The position numbers were made by a program, and so were the translations under genes. Source: Piliocolobus tephrosceles (lineage: Eukaryota; Chordata; Mammalia; Primates; Cercopithecidae). From it: DNA of 64,000 nt. Positions 24,483-35,677 of the stretch are shown here, piece after piece. The DNA lies in NCBI RefSeq assembly GCF_002776525.5, contig NC_045446.1:67084627-67148626 (forward strand), given 5' to 3'. The first letter of the stretch is position 1. Every line of letters starts with the position of its first letter. The notes below the pieces were generated by a model that was not told the DNA's origin, searched no databases, and was given only the letters and a program-made list of their open reading frames with translations.

Positions 24483-24945
24483 CTGGGACCTGAGCCAGTT
24501 AAAGAGAGTGTCAACATAGGGGGATAGTCCAGTGTAGGGTGTCAGAGCCTAATTAGGAGTGAAGAGGGTATTTGCACATCAAGGCAGCCCAGGGACAGGG
24601 TATTAGAGACCAGGGTTGAAGAGGTATCCATGCAAAGGGGACAGCTCAGTGCAGAATAAGGAGGGTGTCCTCACACATTGGGGAGGTCATTTAACATGTG
24701 GTTGGAATCTGAGTGGGACGGGGAGAGTGCCACATAGTGGGGACAGCTTTGTGCCATATTTTGGTACCCTGGGAAGGTGAGGGTGACTTCTACATGGCAG
24801 AGTGGCTCAGTGCAGGATCTGAGAGCACAAGCAGAGTCGAGAGGCCTTCTAAGTGGAGGTGCAGCAGCAGCCCAGCACTGAGTGTTGGAGCCTGAATTGA
24901 GTGAGAAGGGCATTGCTTGGGAAAAGGAGATGTAGCAATGGAAGC
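24483..24945. repeat. Degenerate tandem repeat, period about 57 bp
   Basis: About eight diverged units, each with GGTGTCAGAGCCTGA-like, GAAGAGGGTGTCCA-like, GGGGACAGC-like and TCAGTGCAG-like blocks in the same order. It has the look of an ERV or LINE 5' tandem region, but the family was not identified. Confidence 0.6.
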
Positions 24946-24949
24946 CATG

Positions 24950-25823
24950 TTGCATACAGGGTAATTAATCAAATAAATAAATATACTAAGGACAATGGGA
25001 GCCAGGTTTCTTACTGTTAGAGAACAAAGTCGCAAACATGGAAAAGATGAAAACTAGAATGAACTCTGTGGTGACAAATTGAAATTGGAGTTAACAGTGC
25101 AAACTCATATGTTCAACACATACATATGTAATAGACATATAGATGTGAAAATATGTGATACGCATATGTATTTTGTATATATGTATACATACTTAAATAT
25201 TTTAATACACACATATGTACATACATTCTCAAGCTCTGTCCATGAGAGGATCTGGGAATGGGGAACTTCAAAGCCAAAGAATATATCTAGCATCCAGATC
25301 TTGTTTTCTAAAAATCATCCTTTAAAAGGAAACAGGGCTGATTCCAAGGGCTGGGACAGAAAAAAAAAAAAAAAAAAAGGACAATATCAGCCTAGATCAT
25401 CTTTTTATGCCGGAAAAAATGGAAAGGCTTAAAAAATTATGGGAATATGTCAAAAGGACACTGAAGCCAACTTGAAGCGGTTCCTGCTGGCCAAATCTGG
25501 GACAATTTGAGCATCAAAATAAATGGTAATGGGTTATAATAGTTATAACCCGATGAGTAATATGGGAAATCTGAGTCCATACTAAGATAATAAATGATGT
25601 ATTAAATGAAATAATACATGAGTATAAATAAATGAAGAAAAAGTTTGATGTTGAAGAGTATGTTTATATAGTTTCAAAGTACCTTTCCACCAAGTACTTA
25701 AAAAGGGGAGGAAGAATACCTTTACAGTGGAGAAGCCTAGTGGGAAACACCTTAATCAAGCAACCTAATCATCACTAATGGGACAAATCAAAATTATATG
25801 TGTTAATGGAAAAACTAAACCTC
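24950..25823 (+). repeat. Old LINE-type repeat
   Basis: Shares diverged phrases (TGGGACAATTTGAGCATCAA) with 2225-4125. An 18-nt A-run is at 25361-25378. A perfect 9-bp hairpin with a 3-nt loop is at 25531-25551. No ORF. Confidence 0.4.
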
Positions 25824-25878
25824 GTCAAATATTTTTATTTTATATTATTATTTTTAATTTTTATTATTGTTATTTTTT

Positions 25879-26328
25879 GAGATGGAGTTTCGCCTTTGTC
25901 GCTTAGGCTGGCATGCAGTGGTGCGATCTTGGCTTACAGTAACCTCTGCCTCCCAGGTTCAAGTGATTCTCCTGCCTCAGCCTCCTGAGTAGCTGGGGTT
26001 ACAGGCATGTACCACCATGCCCGGCTTATTATTTTTTTTTTCAGATGGAGTCTCACTCTGTCGCCCAGAGTGACACTGGAGTGCAGTGGCGTGATCTCGG
26101 CTCACTGCAACCTCTGCCTCCCAGGTTCAAGCAATTCTCCCGCCTGAGCCTCCTGAGTAGCTGGGGTTATAGGCACCCGCCACCACACCTCGCTAATTTT
26201 TGTATTTTTAATAGAGATGGGGTTTCACCACATTGGCCAAGCTGGTCTTGAACTCCTGACCTAAGGTGATCCACCCACCTGGCCTCCCAAAGAGCTGGGA
26301 TTACAGGCGTGAACCACTGCGCCCGGCC
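25879..26328 (-). mobile_element. Three-monomer Alu (left-right-right)
   Basis: Reading + strand: an A/T-rich tail, one right monomer (25879-26030), a T-run of ten (26032-26041), then a complete Alu (26042-26328). GTCAAATATTTTT lies at 25824-25836 and again at 26330-26342. One target duplication therefore encloses all three monomers. The second copy also has an odd GAGTGACACTGGAG duplication near 26070. Confidence 0.8.
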
Positions 26329-26389
26329 TGTCAAATATTTTTTAAAGGCTTTTTTCTGAGCCAATATTAGTGACCATGGCATGGTGTGA

Positions 26390-27345
26390 TACTGATGGGC
26401 TGGGAGAAGTCCCCAAACACCAGTGGACCTCTATCCTAGCCAATGTCTAGGCTCTTGATACCATCACAAGAATGAATTCAAGGACAAGTTGAAAAATAAT
26501 AAAAGTAAAGAAATTTATTGCAAAGAATAAAGGTAAGAAAAAGGAGTGCAGATGTACTTGAGAGAATGTCATGCAGTGGGGTTTGGGGCTGCTACCTTTA
26601 TGTGTTTCTCTAACCAAGGAATGGAATATTCTTGAAAATTCCTGGAAAAAGGTAGAAATTTATCAGAACTGTGGTGCCACCCATTTTTACATCAAATATA
26701 GGTATTCCTGGAACTGTCATAGTGAAGGAGAAGAAAAGGAAAAATTAGTTAGGTAAACAGTTAAGGCTGGTCCTCAGAAAAGCTGCCTGCTGGAAAAATC
26801 AACAGCTACAGGCAAGATAGAGCAGCTTGGAGAAAAACTCAGACTGTGTAAGGTGCCTGCCTGAAAAAATCGCAGCTACAGTGCACCTGCACAGATAAGC
26901 CACAGATAAGCAGGCAAGGCAGGAAAAGTCCAGCATAGAAGCCCTTTGTTCTTTGTATGATTAGCGAGCACCCAGGAAAAGTGTCCTCCCCCTTTCAGAC
27001 ATGTACACAGTGGGCTCCATGGAAACTTGCACAGGGAGGAGGGGGGCTTACTTTAAACAAACCCACAATTATAAAACAAAAAAAATTCACTTAATGCTTA
27101 TCTAGAGACATACCCACAACTACATAGATAAAGGGGAGTTATGCACACAGTTTTATAGATAAATTCCTCAAACACAGACATGAGAGCAGTTTCTTATGAA
27201 AGCTTTTGAATTCAGCTTTTCTTCTTTTGCTTATTAAACTTTTGCTCCAACCTCATTCTTTGTGTCTACACTCCTTAATTTTCTTGATTGTGAGACTACG
27301 AGCTCGGATAACACATTAGACAACGAGACCAGTGACCCTGACCTG
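26390..27345. mobile_element. LTR-like sequence (class I ERV, not assigned)
   Basis: 26460-26760 looks like an LTR on the minus strand, with GCAATAAATTTC as its poly(A) signal. 26990-27340 looks like LTR R/U5 on the plus strand: CTTATTAAACTTTTGCTCCA, then T-rich text to GTGAGACTACGAG. Whether this is one element or two is unclear. No retroviral gene was seen. Confidence 0.4.
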
Positions 27346-27720
27346 TTTCAGCATGCTGCTGGGTTTGTGATTTAGTACGTTAATGAGCTCATAATGAGGT
27401 CCTAGGTGAAACCTAGGTCAAATCCAGTGACATGTTGGATCCAATCGGTCTTAGCCAGCTTGGTTCACACCCTGTTTTTCAGGATCTTACCAGCCCAAAG
27501 ACTCTGAAGTCATAGGAAATTGCTGCCTGGAATTTCTTCTCCACCCTGTATTATTGCTATCTCAGGACAATACAGTCTCAGGAGGTCCTTTGATTTCCTT
27601 GTCATGTGATGCTATACCAAAGTCCGTTTGAAAAGTAAGCCACATTATAGTGGGTTAAGAAAAGAAATCTGTTTAATAAGATCTTATGGTTTGCAGGGTG
27701 TAACTTAACTCTTAGCTTGC
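27346..27720. other. Unassigned intron sequence
   Basis: No exon or named repeat recognised; it leads into the left arm of the inverted duplication. Confidence 0.5.
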
Positions 27721-28318
27721 ATCTTCTTACCTAACTTTGAAATAGGGCTTGACACCACATGGGTCATAGCAGCTAGGTGGCATTCTTACTTTTATTGTTT
27801 CTGGATAAAGATCAGTCTTGGCCGGGCGCGGTGGCTCAAGCCTGTAATCCCAGCACTTTGGGAGGCCGAGACGGGCGGATCACGATGTCAGGAGATCGAG
27901 ACCATCCTGGCTAACACGGTGAAACCCGTCTCTACTAAAAAATACAAAAAACTAGCCGAGTGAGGTGGCGGGCGCCTGTAGTCCCAGCTACTCCGGAGGC
28001 TCAGGCAGGAGAATGGCATGAACCCGGGAGGTGGAGCTTACAGTGAGCTGAGATCCGGCCACTGCACTCCAGCCCGGGCCACAGAGTGAGACTCCGTCTC
28101 AAAAAAAAAAAAAAAAAAAAAAAAAAAAGATCAGTCTTAGTAAAAGTAAGAGCTATCAGTGATATAGTTGGTTATAGCTTACTAAAAAGAAAAAAACCTT
28201 TCAATTACTTTAGTGTGTACCATTAACTTTGAGAGAGGTATCAGGAAGTAGAAGTCAGATACGAACTGCTTTAAATTGTGGCTCCACCACTTAAAAGTAT
28301 CTCAGGATCCTTAGGGTG
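27721..28318 (+). repeat. Left arm of an inverted duplication
   Basis: Apart from an inserted Alu (27820-28127), about 288 bases here are the reverse complement of 32893-33178. I counted about 17 substitutions and a few small gaps, roughly 94% identity. The arms stop sharply on both sides. The exon at 30035 lies between the arms. Confidence 0.9.
27820..28127 (+). mobile_element. AluY of Old World monkey (YRa-like) type
   Basis: Contains GTGGCTCAAGCC, CCGAGACGGGCGG, ACAAAAAACTAGCCG and GAGATCCGGCCACTG, variants I know from cercopithecoid AluYRa. AAGATCAGTCTT repeats on each side. It is absent from the other arm, so it landed after the duplication or was never copied. Confidence 0.9.
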
Positions 28319-29617
28319 AAGGAGTGGCACATACAATGAAACCTGAAAAATATCCAGAAGTGATTAAGGTAAAGGGGGACTGGGGGAAGAGGAGAAGCTT
28401 AAGTAGAAGAAACAGCACATGCAAAGGTCCTGTGGTAGGAAAGAAATGTGAAGAACTGAAAGCCGAACATTGTTGAAACTTAATTAGTGAAGAAGAGAAG
28501 GGATATAAATTTTTACTGTTGTATGAAGGAGTGAAAAAAAAGGGGTGAATTTTATGGTATGTAAGTTATATCTTAAAAAAAAAAGTCACCTACATAACCA
28601 CAATACTACCAACAAAATCAATAATTAACATTGGTTTATTACTACATGTAATCCACAGAACTCATTCAAGCTGAGATCGCGCCATTGCACTCTGGGTGAC
28701 AGAGCAAGACTCTGTCTCAAAAATAAATAAATAAATAATTAATGACTAAAAATAGTTAACTTGCACAAATGCTATTATTTTCATAATTCTGATAATTTAC
28801 CAGAATACATCATTCACTTTACATAAGCTCTCTTCCTACTTCCTAGAATGCCTTTCTCCACCACCCCATTTCATTTCATTCCTGCCATCACTTTCTTTGG
28901 CTTTTGTGTGCTCCTTTTGTTGGAATCCTTACTCTATGCTTTTATTCCCTTAACCTCTAATTAGAATGTGAACTCCTTGAAGGCAGTGACTGTGTCTTAT
29001 AATTGTATCCTCAGCTCTTAACACATTACTTGGCATATAGTGTACATTTTATTAATTAAAGAATTAATAAAATGTGTATCTAGTGATAAATAAACTCTGT
29101 AAGATTGGTATCTACAACACCTAGCTTAGTGTCTACTTTGCAGTTTAACACATAATGGCTGTAATTATTATTCCTACTACTATTATCATTGCTAATAATA
29201 ATAGTAAATGTTATTTCTCAGAGATATACTTTACTTGGATTAATAAAATTATTTCCCTGGTCATTAATACCTCTTCTTATGTATGTTAGTAGTCACTTTA
29301 TCCATTTAAGGTGATATAGGAAGGATGGAAATGCAAAAGTATACTGATAGGACCTATGGACCTACAGATGATGGACATCATTTTTTTCTGGAGGTGCAAT
29401 ATCATAGTTTGTAATACTAGATGATATGAGCAGCGCAATGACAAGTCTGCCCTGCAGGAATAGTGAGTCAGGTACCCTGCTTAGGTATGTACATTAGGAC
29501 ACTTGGATAATAACCTTGTTTGTTCAAAAACAGTAAACTACACACACATACTCAGAGTAAATTTGATGATAAATACATAAAAAGAATTAGTAAAAGAAAT
29601 GAAATAAGAGCTGAAAC
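28319..29617. other. Intron with small relics
   Basis: A 3' Alu scrap is at 28668-28736 and L2-like text at about 28840-29080. The rest is unassigned. Confidence 0.5.
28668..28736 (+). mobile_element. 3' end of an Alu
   Basis: Only GCTGAGATCGCGCCATTGCA to the A-rich (AAAT)n tail remains. Confidence 0.75.
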
Positions 29618-29930
29618 CTTTTTTTTTTTTTTTTTTTTTTGAGACAGGATCTTGCTGTGTTGCCCGGGCTGGAGTGCAGTGGTGCAATCATGGCTCACTG
29701 CAGCCTTGACCTCTCAGGCTCAAGCGATCTTTGGCCTCAGCCTCCCAAGTAGCTGGGACTACAGGCACATGCCACTACCATGCCCTGATGATTTTTTTTT
29801 TTTTTAAGTTTTTGTAGAGACAGGGTATTACTGTGTTACTCTGGCTGATCTCAAACTCCTAAGTTCAAGCGATCTTCCAACCTTGGCCTCCCAGAGTGCT
29901 GGGATTACAGGTGTGAGCCTCTGTACCTAA
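29618..29930 (-). mobile_element. AluJ-type SINE
   Basis: T-run of about 23, reverse-strand Alu; diverged. AAGAGCTGAAA(A/C) flanks both sides as the target duplication. It lies only 104 bp before the exon at 30035. Confidence 0.9.
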
Positions 29931-30034
29931 TCTAAGAGCTGAAAATCTTAATCATTTTAATGTCTTATTTTGATTTGCATAATAATTGCTGCTCCATGAT
30001 ATTCAAGCCTGTTATCTTTCTTTGTTTCTTATAG

Positions 30035-30087
30035 CTACTGGATGAACTCCCAATGATATACAGCTGTTGCATATTTGTGTACTGCAT
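30035..30087 (+). CDS. ACER3: ACER3 coding exon with Asp92
   Basis: A 53-nt exon after TTTCTTATAG and before the consensus donor GTAAGT. It reads LLDELPMIYSCCIFVYC plus two bases (AT) of a Met codon that the next exon completes with G. The frame continues exactly from the exon at 22811. The Asp in LLDELP corresponds to Asp92, the conserved acidic residue near the zinc site in this family. The following CCIFVYC is hydrophobic, as expected for a membrane helix. The exon lies between the arms of an inverted duplication (27721-28318 and 32893-33178), which makes it a candidate for circular-RNA formation. Confidence 0.95.
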
Positions 30088-31318
30088 GTAAGTACTTTTA
30101 AAATTTCATTGTTTGATATATTTAAAAGTTTATATTTACCTCATAGTGGATTAATATAACTGATACATTTATGTTACTAGAATATTATAATAGTGTAGAA
30201 GATTATACATTTTAAATAGAGTATAATTTCTGGGAAGTTATAATAATGTTGTTTATTAACTTTTGTGATCTCAAAACCCTGTAGCCAATTTAGATAGACT
30301 CTAAATAGCTTAAATTGCATAATTTGCCTTTCCCAAGTGAATAATGTATACAAATTTAGATAAAGATTTTCATATTATGCCATAAAAGTTTTCAGATAAA
30401 GTTTCTGTATTCTACAATATAGTTTAACAAGAAGCTTACAGAAAAGTGAGGTACACTTCTAGTTGTATAGTGATCATGTCAACTTAATCTCCTTTTTGTT
30501 TGAAGTTATCTTTTAAATAGACACTTGTTTTCTTATTCTAAGGTAGATTAAATGCTCTCAAGAATATACTTATTTTGATTGATTATTTACAAATATGGAA
30601 ACAGTTTACAGGCCATTCCCAATCCAAAAGTTCTCTTACTGTATTATATTCGGTTTACTTTATTAAGTTAATTTGCATTTTCTGAATGTCAGGGAAAAAA
30701 TCAATCTTGTAAGATAAAAATGATTATGATAGTAACATTAATAAATGCTAATATTTGTCTACTTTGTACTGTGCTAGGCAGTGTATAATGCCATCTCTAA
30801 TTCTCAACAACTATGCAAGATAAATGGGTATTGTCCCCATTTTATAGACAAGGAAGTAAAGCACAGAGAAATGTAGTAACTTGTCTATGGACAAAAACAG
30901 AGCTTGATTTAAAAGCATACCAGCCAGACCACTGTCCAGATAAACAGTCTCTAAGGAACACTGAAATATCCCTGGAAATATATCATGATGGAGAAAATTA
31001 CAATGATCATAATTCCTCTCAAGGAGAGGTTGGAAGAACACTTCGATAGGCTGCCTGGGTATGTGGAAGAAGTGTAGAAGTGGGACCCTTCCTGTACTGC
31101 ATGATCAAATAATGTGCCTTCTAAGGAGGGTGGTTGAGGTTAGCTATAGGTCTTCTATTTGAGTAAGTTAGGGTATGCAGGTTTGGGCTCTAGCTAAGTC
31201 ACTGGGAACATGAGAGGAAAGCCTCCTTTACCCATTATCCTGCAGCATCAGCCTTATCTAAATGTTGGACAAGTATGTTAAGAATATGTGTTTGGAGGGG
31301 AAAAAAATTACTAGCTTA
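30088..31318. other. Intron with a MIR relic
   Basis: A MIR-like core (minus strand) is at about 30770-30905, with CCCATTTTATAGACAAGGAA. Otherwise unassigned AT-rich sequence. Confidence 0.5.
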
Positions 31319-32080
31319 TGTGGGGACCCACATGCCTGAGTCAGGCCCTAGTAACAAGGCTTTTGAGGGCAGCAGCAGCCCAGTTAGAGCAGCCACTGCA
31401 AAGATGCTGGCTGCAGCAGGGGAGGCAGAGCTGGTGGGGGCAGGGAACAGGTGGGAACCCCGTCCCCTACTGAGTTGGTGGGGCAGGAGCCCCACACTCC
31501 TGGGCATAGCTGCAGCTGCCCAGCCACAGCTCTGGACCTGGGCATCCCTGTGCTCTTGGAGTTCCAGGAAGCCCCTTGCCCCTGCAGGCTTGAAAGTGCC
31601 TGCTCCCACTGCCTGGCCTCTCTCCGCTCCCAGCACCCACTCCAAGACAGAGCAAAGCTGTGACCGAGCCCAGGTGCTATCGTAACCTGGCAAGGTGTGC
31701 ATGTGCTTGGGGTGGTGCTGACATGCCAGCCCCCTGCCACCTCAGCCCTCTCTAGACTTCGGGCACCAACAAGCATGGGAGGGAGGCCGAGGCGGGGAAA
31801 GAGGGCAGCTTGGCATGGGCCTGCAGGCACCCCTCTACAAGAACAGCCTGGGCAATTGGGCCATACGTTGATGGCAGCAGGAGGCAGACAGGCTCCTGGG
31901 CAGCAAGGGGCAGTCCCCAGTGAAGCTATGCCTTCAAGCCGGGGACAGCCTGAAGCCTGGGGGCCAGGCTGTCAGTTACAGGTGGAGTCTGTGGCCCACA
32001 GTGATAACTTATAGTGCTTTTTCCAAGCCCTCCCATGGCCGTCCATGGATCAGTCAGAACTCACTTCCTCCCTTCTAAGC

Positions 32081-32091
32081 CCATAAAAACC
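32081..32091 (+). promoter_or_regulatory. TATA-like box of the LTR
   Basis: CCATAAAAACC, about 170 bp before the LTR poly(A) signal, is the usual spacing in class I LTRs. Whether it is active in this copy is not known. Confidence 0.45.
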
Positions 32092-32254
32092 CTAGACCCA
32101 GCCAGACTCACGCAGATGACTGGAGAATCCACTTGCAGATAGGAGCTACCCACTCTGGGTCCCCTCTCCACTGAGAGCTGGACATTCGTTGGGATGACCT
32201 GCCTGCAGATAGGAGCTACCCACTTTGGGTCTCCCAAGAACTGTTCTGTCACTC

Positions 32255-32260
32255 AATAAA
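32255..32260 (+). terminator. LTR poly(A) signal in sense with ACER3
   Basis: AATAAA within CTCAATAAAGCTCC, the conserved retroviral R-region signal. It points in the same direction as the host gene and could in principle cause intronic polyadenylation. Confidence 0.5.
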
Positions 32261-32892
32261 GCTCCTCTCCACCTGGCTTACCCTTCAGTTGTCCACATAC
32301 CTCATTCTTCCTGGATGCAGGACAAGAACTTAGGACTTGCCAAATGGTGGACTGAAAGAGATGTAACACAAACAGGGCTGAAACATATCCCTCTCCCACA
32401 CTTGCCATGTTGCAGGCGATGAGAAGGAGAGAAGAGCTGTGGCCCTTCGGAGAGCCCAGACCTAGGGGCTCTGTGAGCCAGGGCTGTGACACCCTTTTTG
32501 GGGCTTGGTGGTTTCGAGCAGCTCCAAGTTTCCAGGCACCAAGCATTCCCCTTGTCCAGATGTGGGTGCCCACAGTGGAAGATGCTTACGGTGTATCTGA
32601 TCAAACCACAGGCTTGCATGGAGACAGTGCCTTTGCTGGTTTCTGAAGCTGCCCGCCCTGCTACAACAGCCAGTGTGCCTGACTGTGCACAGTGATCAGA
32701 CCCCAAGCTTGCCCATTCACACACCTCTCACAGCTCCATGCCTGGCTTCCCCTTAGCAGGCATGGGATCCAGGCTGTTAGCATGAGCCAAGTGCAGCCTG
32801 CCAGATCGAGTGGGCAGAATGAGCCCAGTGGGCCAGAACAAAACTCTGGCAAAGGTGCCACCAGCCACAGAGGTTTCCAGCTAGAAAAGCAA

Positions 32893-33178
32893 CACCCTAA
32901 GGATCCTGAGACACTTTTAAGTGGTGGAGCCACAATTTAAAGCCATTCATATCTGACTTCTACTTCCTGATACCTCTCTCAAAGTTAATGGTACACACTA
33001 AAGTAATTGAAAGGGTTTTTTTCTTTTATTTTTAGTTAGCTATAAGCAACTATATCACTGTTGGCTCTTACCTTTACTAAGACGGATCTTTATCCAGAAA
33101 CAATCAAAGTAAGAATGCCCATCTAGCTGCTATGATTCATGTGGCATCAAGCCCTATTTCAAAGTTAGGTACGAAGAT
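32893..33178 (-). repeat. Right arm of the inverted duplication
   Basis: From CACCCTAAGGATCCTGAG to GTTAGGTACGAAGAT it is the reverse complement of 27721-28318 without the Alu. It directly abuts the ERV LTR on the left and a truncated Alu on the right. Confidence 0.9.
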
Positions 33179-33183
33179 ATAGA

Positions 33184-33401
33184 ACAGCAACCTGGTCAAC
33201 ATGGTGAAAACCTGTCTCTAGTAAAACTACAAAAAATTAACCAGGCATGGTTGATGTGTGTCTGTAGTCCCAGTTACTTGAGAGGCTGAGGTGGGAGGAT
33301 CGCTTGAACCCAGGAGGTAGAGGCTGCAGTGAGCTGAGATGGCACCACTACACTCTAGCTTGGGTGACAGAGTGAGACCCTGTCCCCCCATAAAAAAAAA
33401 A
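33184..33401 (+). mobile_element. 5'-truncated old Alu
   Basis: Starts at AGCAACCTGGTCAACATGG and ends in an A-tail. Confidence 0.85.
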
Positions 33402-33412
33402 GATGTAGAACG

Positions 33413-33958
33413 GGGATCAGAAAACTTTTTCTGTAAAGGGCCAGATGGTAAATATTTTAGGCTTTGTGGGACAGGAGTCTCTGTTGCAGCTCTTCAACTC
33501 TGCTGCTGTAGCTTGGAAGCTGCCACATATAATATGTAAATAAATGAGTATGACTCATTTGTTCCAGTAAAAGTTTATTTTAAAAACAGGTTTAGCTGGG
33601 CACAGTGCTCACACATGTAATCCCAACACTTTTGGAGGCCAAGGTGGGAGGATTGCTTGAGCCCAGGAGTTCAAGATAAGCCTAGGCAACATAGGGAGAC
33701 CTCGTCTCTACAAAAATTAAAAAATTAGCCAGGCATGGTAGTGTATGCCTATAATCCCAGCTACTTGGGAGGCTGAGGTGGGAGAATCACTTGGGCCCAG
33801 GAGGTTGAGGCTGCAGTGAACCATGATTGTGCCACTGCACTTCAGCCTGGGCAACAGAGGGAGACCCTTTCTCAAGAAAAAAAAAAAAAAACAATACCAA
33901 ACTAACAAAAAAACAGGCTCAGGCCAAGAGATTGGCTCTCGATCCATAGTTTATCACC
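33413..33958 (+). mobile_element. hAT-Charlie-type MITE interrupted by an Alu
   Basis: AAAACTTTTTCTGTAAAGGGCC, read as a near-end phrase, continues to GTTTATTTTAAAAACAGG. After the Alu it resumes at AAAAAAACAGG and ends near CATAGTTTATCACCTTGTTC. AAAAACAGG on both sides is the Alu's duplication. Confidence 0.75.
33595..33891 (+). mobile_element. AluJ/S-type SINE nested in hAT
   Basis: Plus-strand Alu with A-tail (33876-33890). Confidence 0.9.
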
Positions 33959-34127
33959 TTGTTCTAAAAAAATAAGGTAAACTCCTTTAATAACATATTT
34001 TAAAAACTATTCTGATGTTTATATATCTTTAGGAGAAGATATTCTTGAGCTAGCAATTATGACTATATTGAATCAGATAACCATCATATAATGGGTACAA
34101 AGAACTCTTAAGTATTAGTGCTAAGAG

Positions 34128-34426
34128 CCCGGCACAGTTGCTCACATCTGTAATACCAACACTTTGGAAGGCCGAGGCAGGAGTATTGCTTGAGCCCAGG
34201 AGTTCAAGACCAGCCTGGGCAGTATAGTGAGACCCTTGTCACTACAAAAAAATTTAAACAATTAGCTCACATGATGGTGCACACCTGTGGTCCCAGCTAC
34301 ACAGGAGGCTAAGGCAGGAGGATTGCCTGAGCCCCAGGAGGTCGAGGTTGCAATGAGCTATGATTGTGTCACCACTGCACTCTTGCCTAGGGGATAGAGC
34401 AAGACCCTGTCTCAAAAAAAAAAAAA
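34128..34426 (+). mobile_element. AluJ-type SINE
   Basis: Diverged plus-strand Alu; its tail has become (GGAA)n at 34427-34445. A MIR-like relic (plus strand) follows at about 34500-34655. Confidence 0.88.
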
Positions 34427-35677
34427 GGAAGGAAGGAAGGAAAGAAAGAAAAAACAGTGTTAATACTAGGGAACAGCAGATATTACTTAGAAGATAAGGA
34501 TACTGATACTGTAGTTCAATTTTCAGCTCTGATATTTAGTAACTGAATGAGCTTAAATAAGTCACTTAATCTTTGTTCCTTCATTTGTAAAAGTGAAGGT
34601 TATAGTACTTATAAATTCCCCATGAAGATTAAAATAAATGATTTAATTGTTTATAAAACAAACTTATTGGCAAAGCTTTTGTTTCTCAAAAAGCATGTCT
34701 CTTGATTCTAATCTTTCCTCGGCAATCTTCTGCAGTATCTATTTATGCTCATATTCCCCCATTCAGAAAGACCCTGCTGTAGTACGCTTTAAGTGACACA
34801 TAGAAGGAAATGAAAGGGGTGAAATAATTTTTAATCCACTGTATTGACACATAGTTTACATGGAATTAAATGCACCCAGTTTAAGTGTATGGTTTGATGA
34901 GTCTTGACAAATGTATACTCCTATGTACCCATTACCCTTATGGCAAGAAAGAGAAACAGAACATTTCTATCACTTTAGAACATTCTTTTCTGACCCATTA
35001 CAGTGAATACTGACCCCTACCCTGGCCTCCAGACCACCACTGATCTCCTTTCTATAATTATAGATTAGTTTGTCTGCTCTGGAATTTTATATAAAAGAAA
35101 TTATACCATATGTACTCTTTTGTAACTGGCTTCTTTTATTCAGTGTAATATTTTTTGAGGGCACTAATTTGCCAATTACTTCTGATGAATACATTCATCT
35201 ATGTTGTTACATATATCATTAGTAGTAGTCCATTTTATACTGTTTACCAATGTTGAACATTAAGGTTGTTGCCAGTTTGGGGCTACTATAAATAAAAGGA
35301 CTATGTACACCTGTTAACAAGTCTTTGTATGGATATATGACTTCATTTCTCTTGGTTATATAACTAGAAGTGGAATTTCTGTGTTGTATGGTAAGTATAT
35401 GTTTTACTTTATAGGAAACTGCCAAACTATTTTTCAATTTAGTTGCACCCTATTATGATTCTATTGGCAATATATGAAAATTCCATTTGCTCCATATCCT
35501 TGCCAAGACTTGGTATTATCAGTCTTTTTTATTTTGGTCATTCTAGTGAGTATGATATACTATCTCTGTGGTGTTTTAATTTGTATTGTCTTAGTGACTA
35601 ATGATGTGCATCTTTTTATATTCTAATTGTCCATTTGTATATGTTATATTGAGAACTATCTATTCAAACCTTTTTCC

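Larger units (their letters stand above)
31319..32892 (+). mobile_element. Class I ERV solo LTR, sense orientation
   Basis: A GC-rich block of about 1.57 kb, foreign to its AT-rich surroundings. Visible signals: a TATA-like CCATAAAAACC at 32081-32091 and a poly(A) signal AATAAA at 32255-32260. These give a U3-R-U5 order on the + strand. TGCAGATAGGAGCTACCCAC occurs twice, 70 bp apart (32134 and 32204). No gag, pol or env follows, so it is a solitary LTR. HERV9/LTR12-like is possible, but I could not settle the family, and the ends are approximate. Apparent ORFs here are by-products of GC richness. Confidence 0.65.

Noticed and set aside
31275..32933. Cluster of overlapping ORFs on both strands, resembling a gene or CpG-island promoter
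   Set aside because: High GC in an ERV LTR lengthens all six frames at once. No splice pattern or conserved domain is seen, and LTR TATA and poly(A) signals explain the block.
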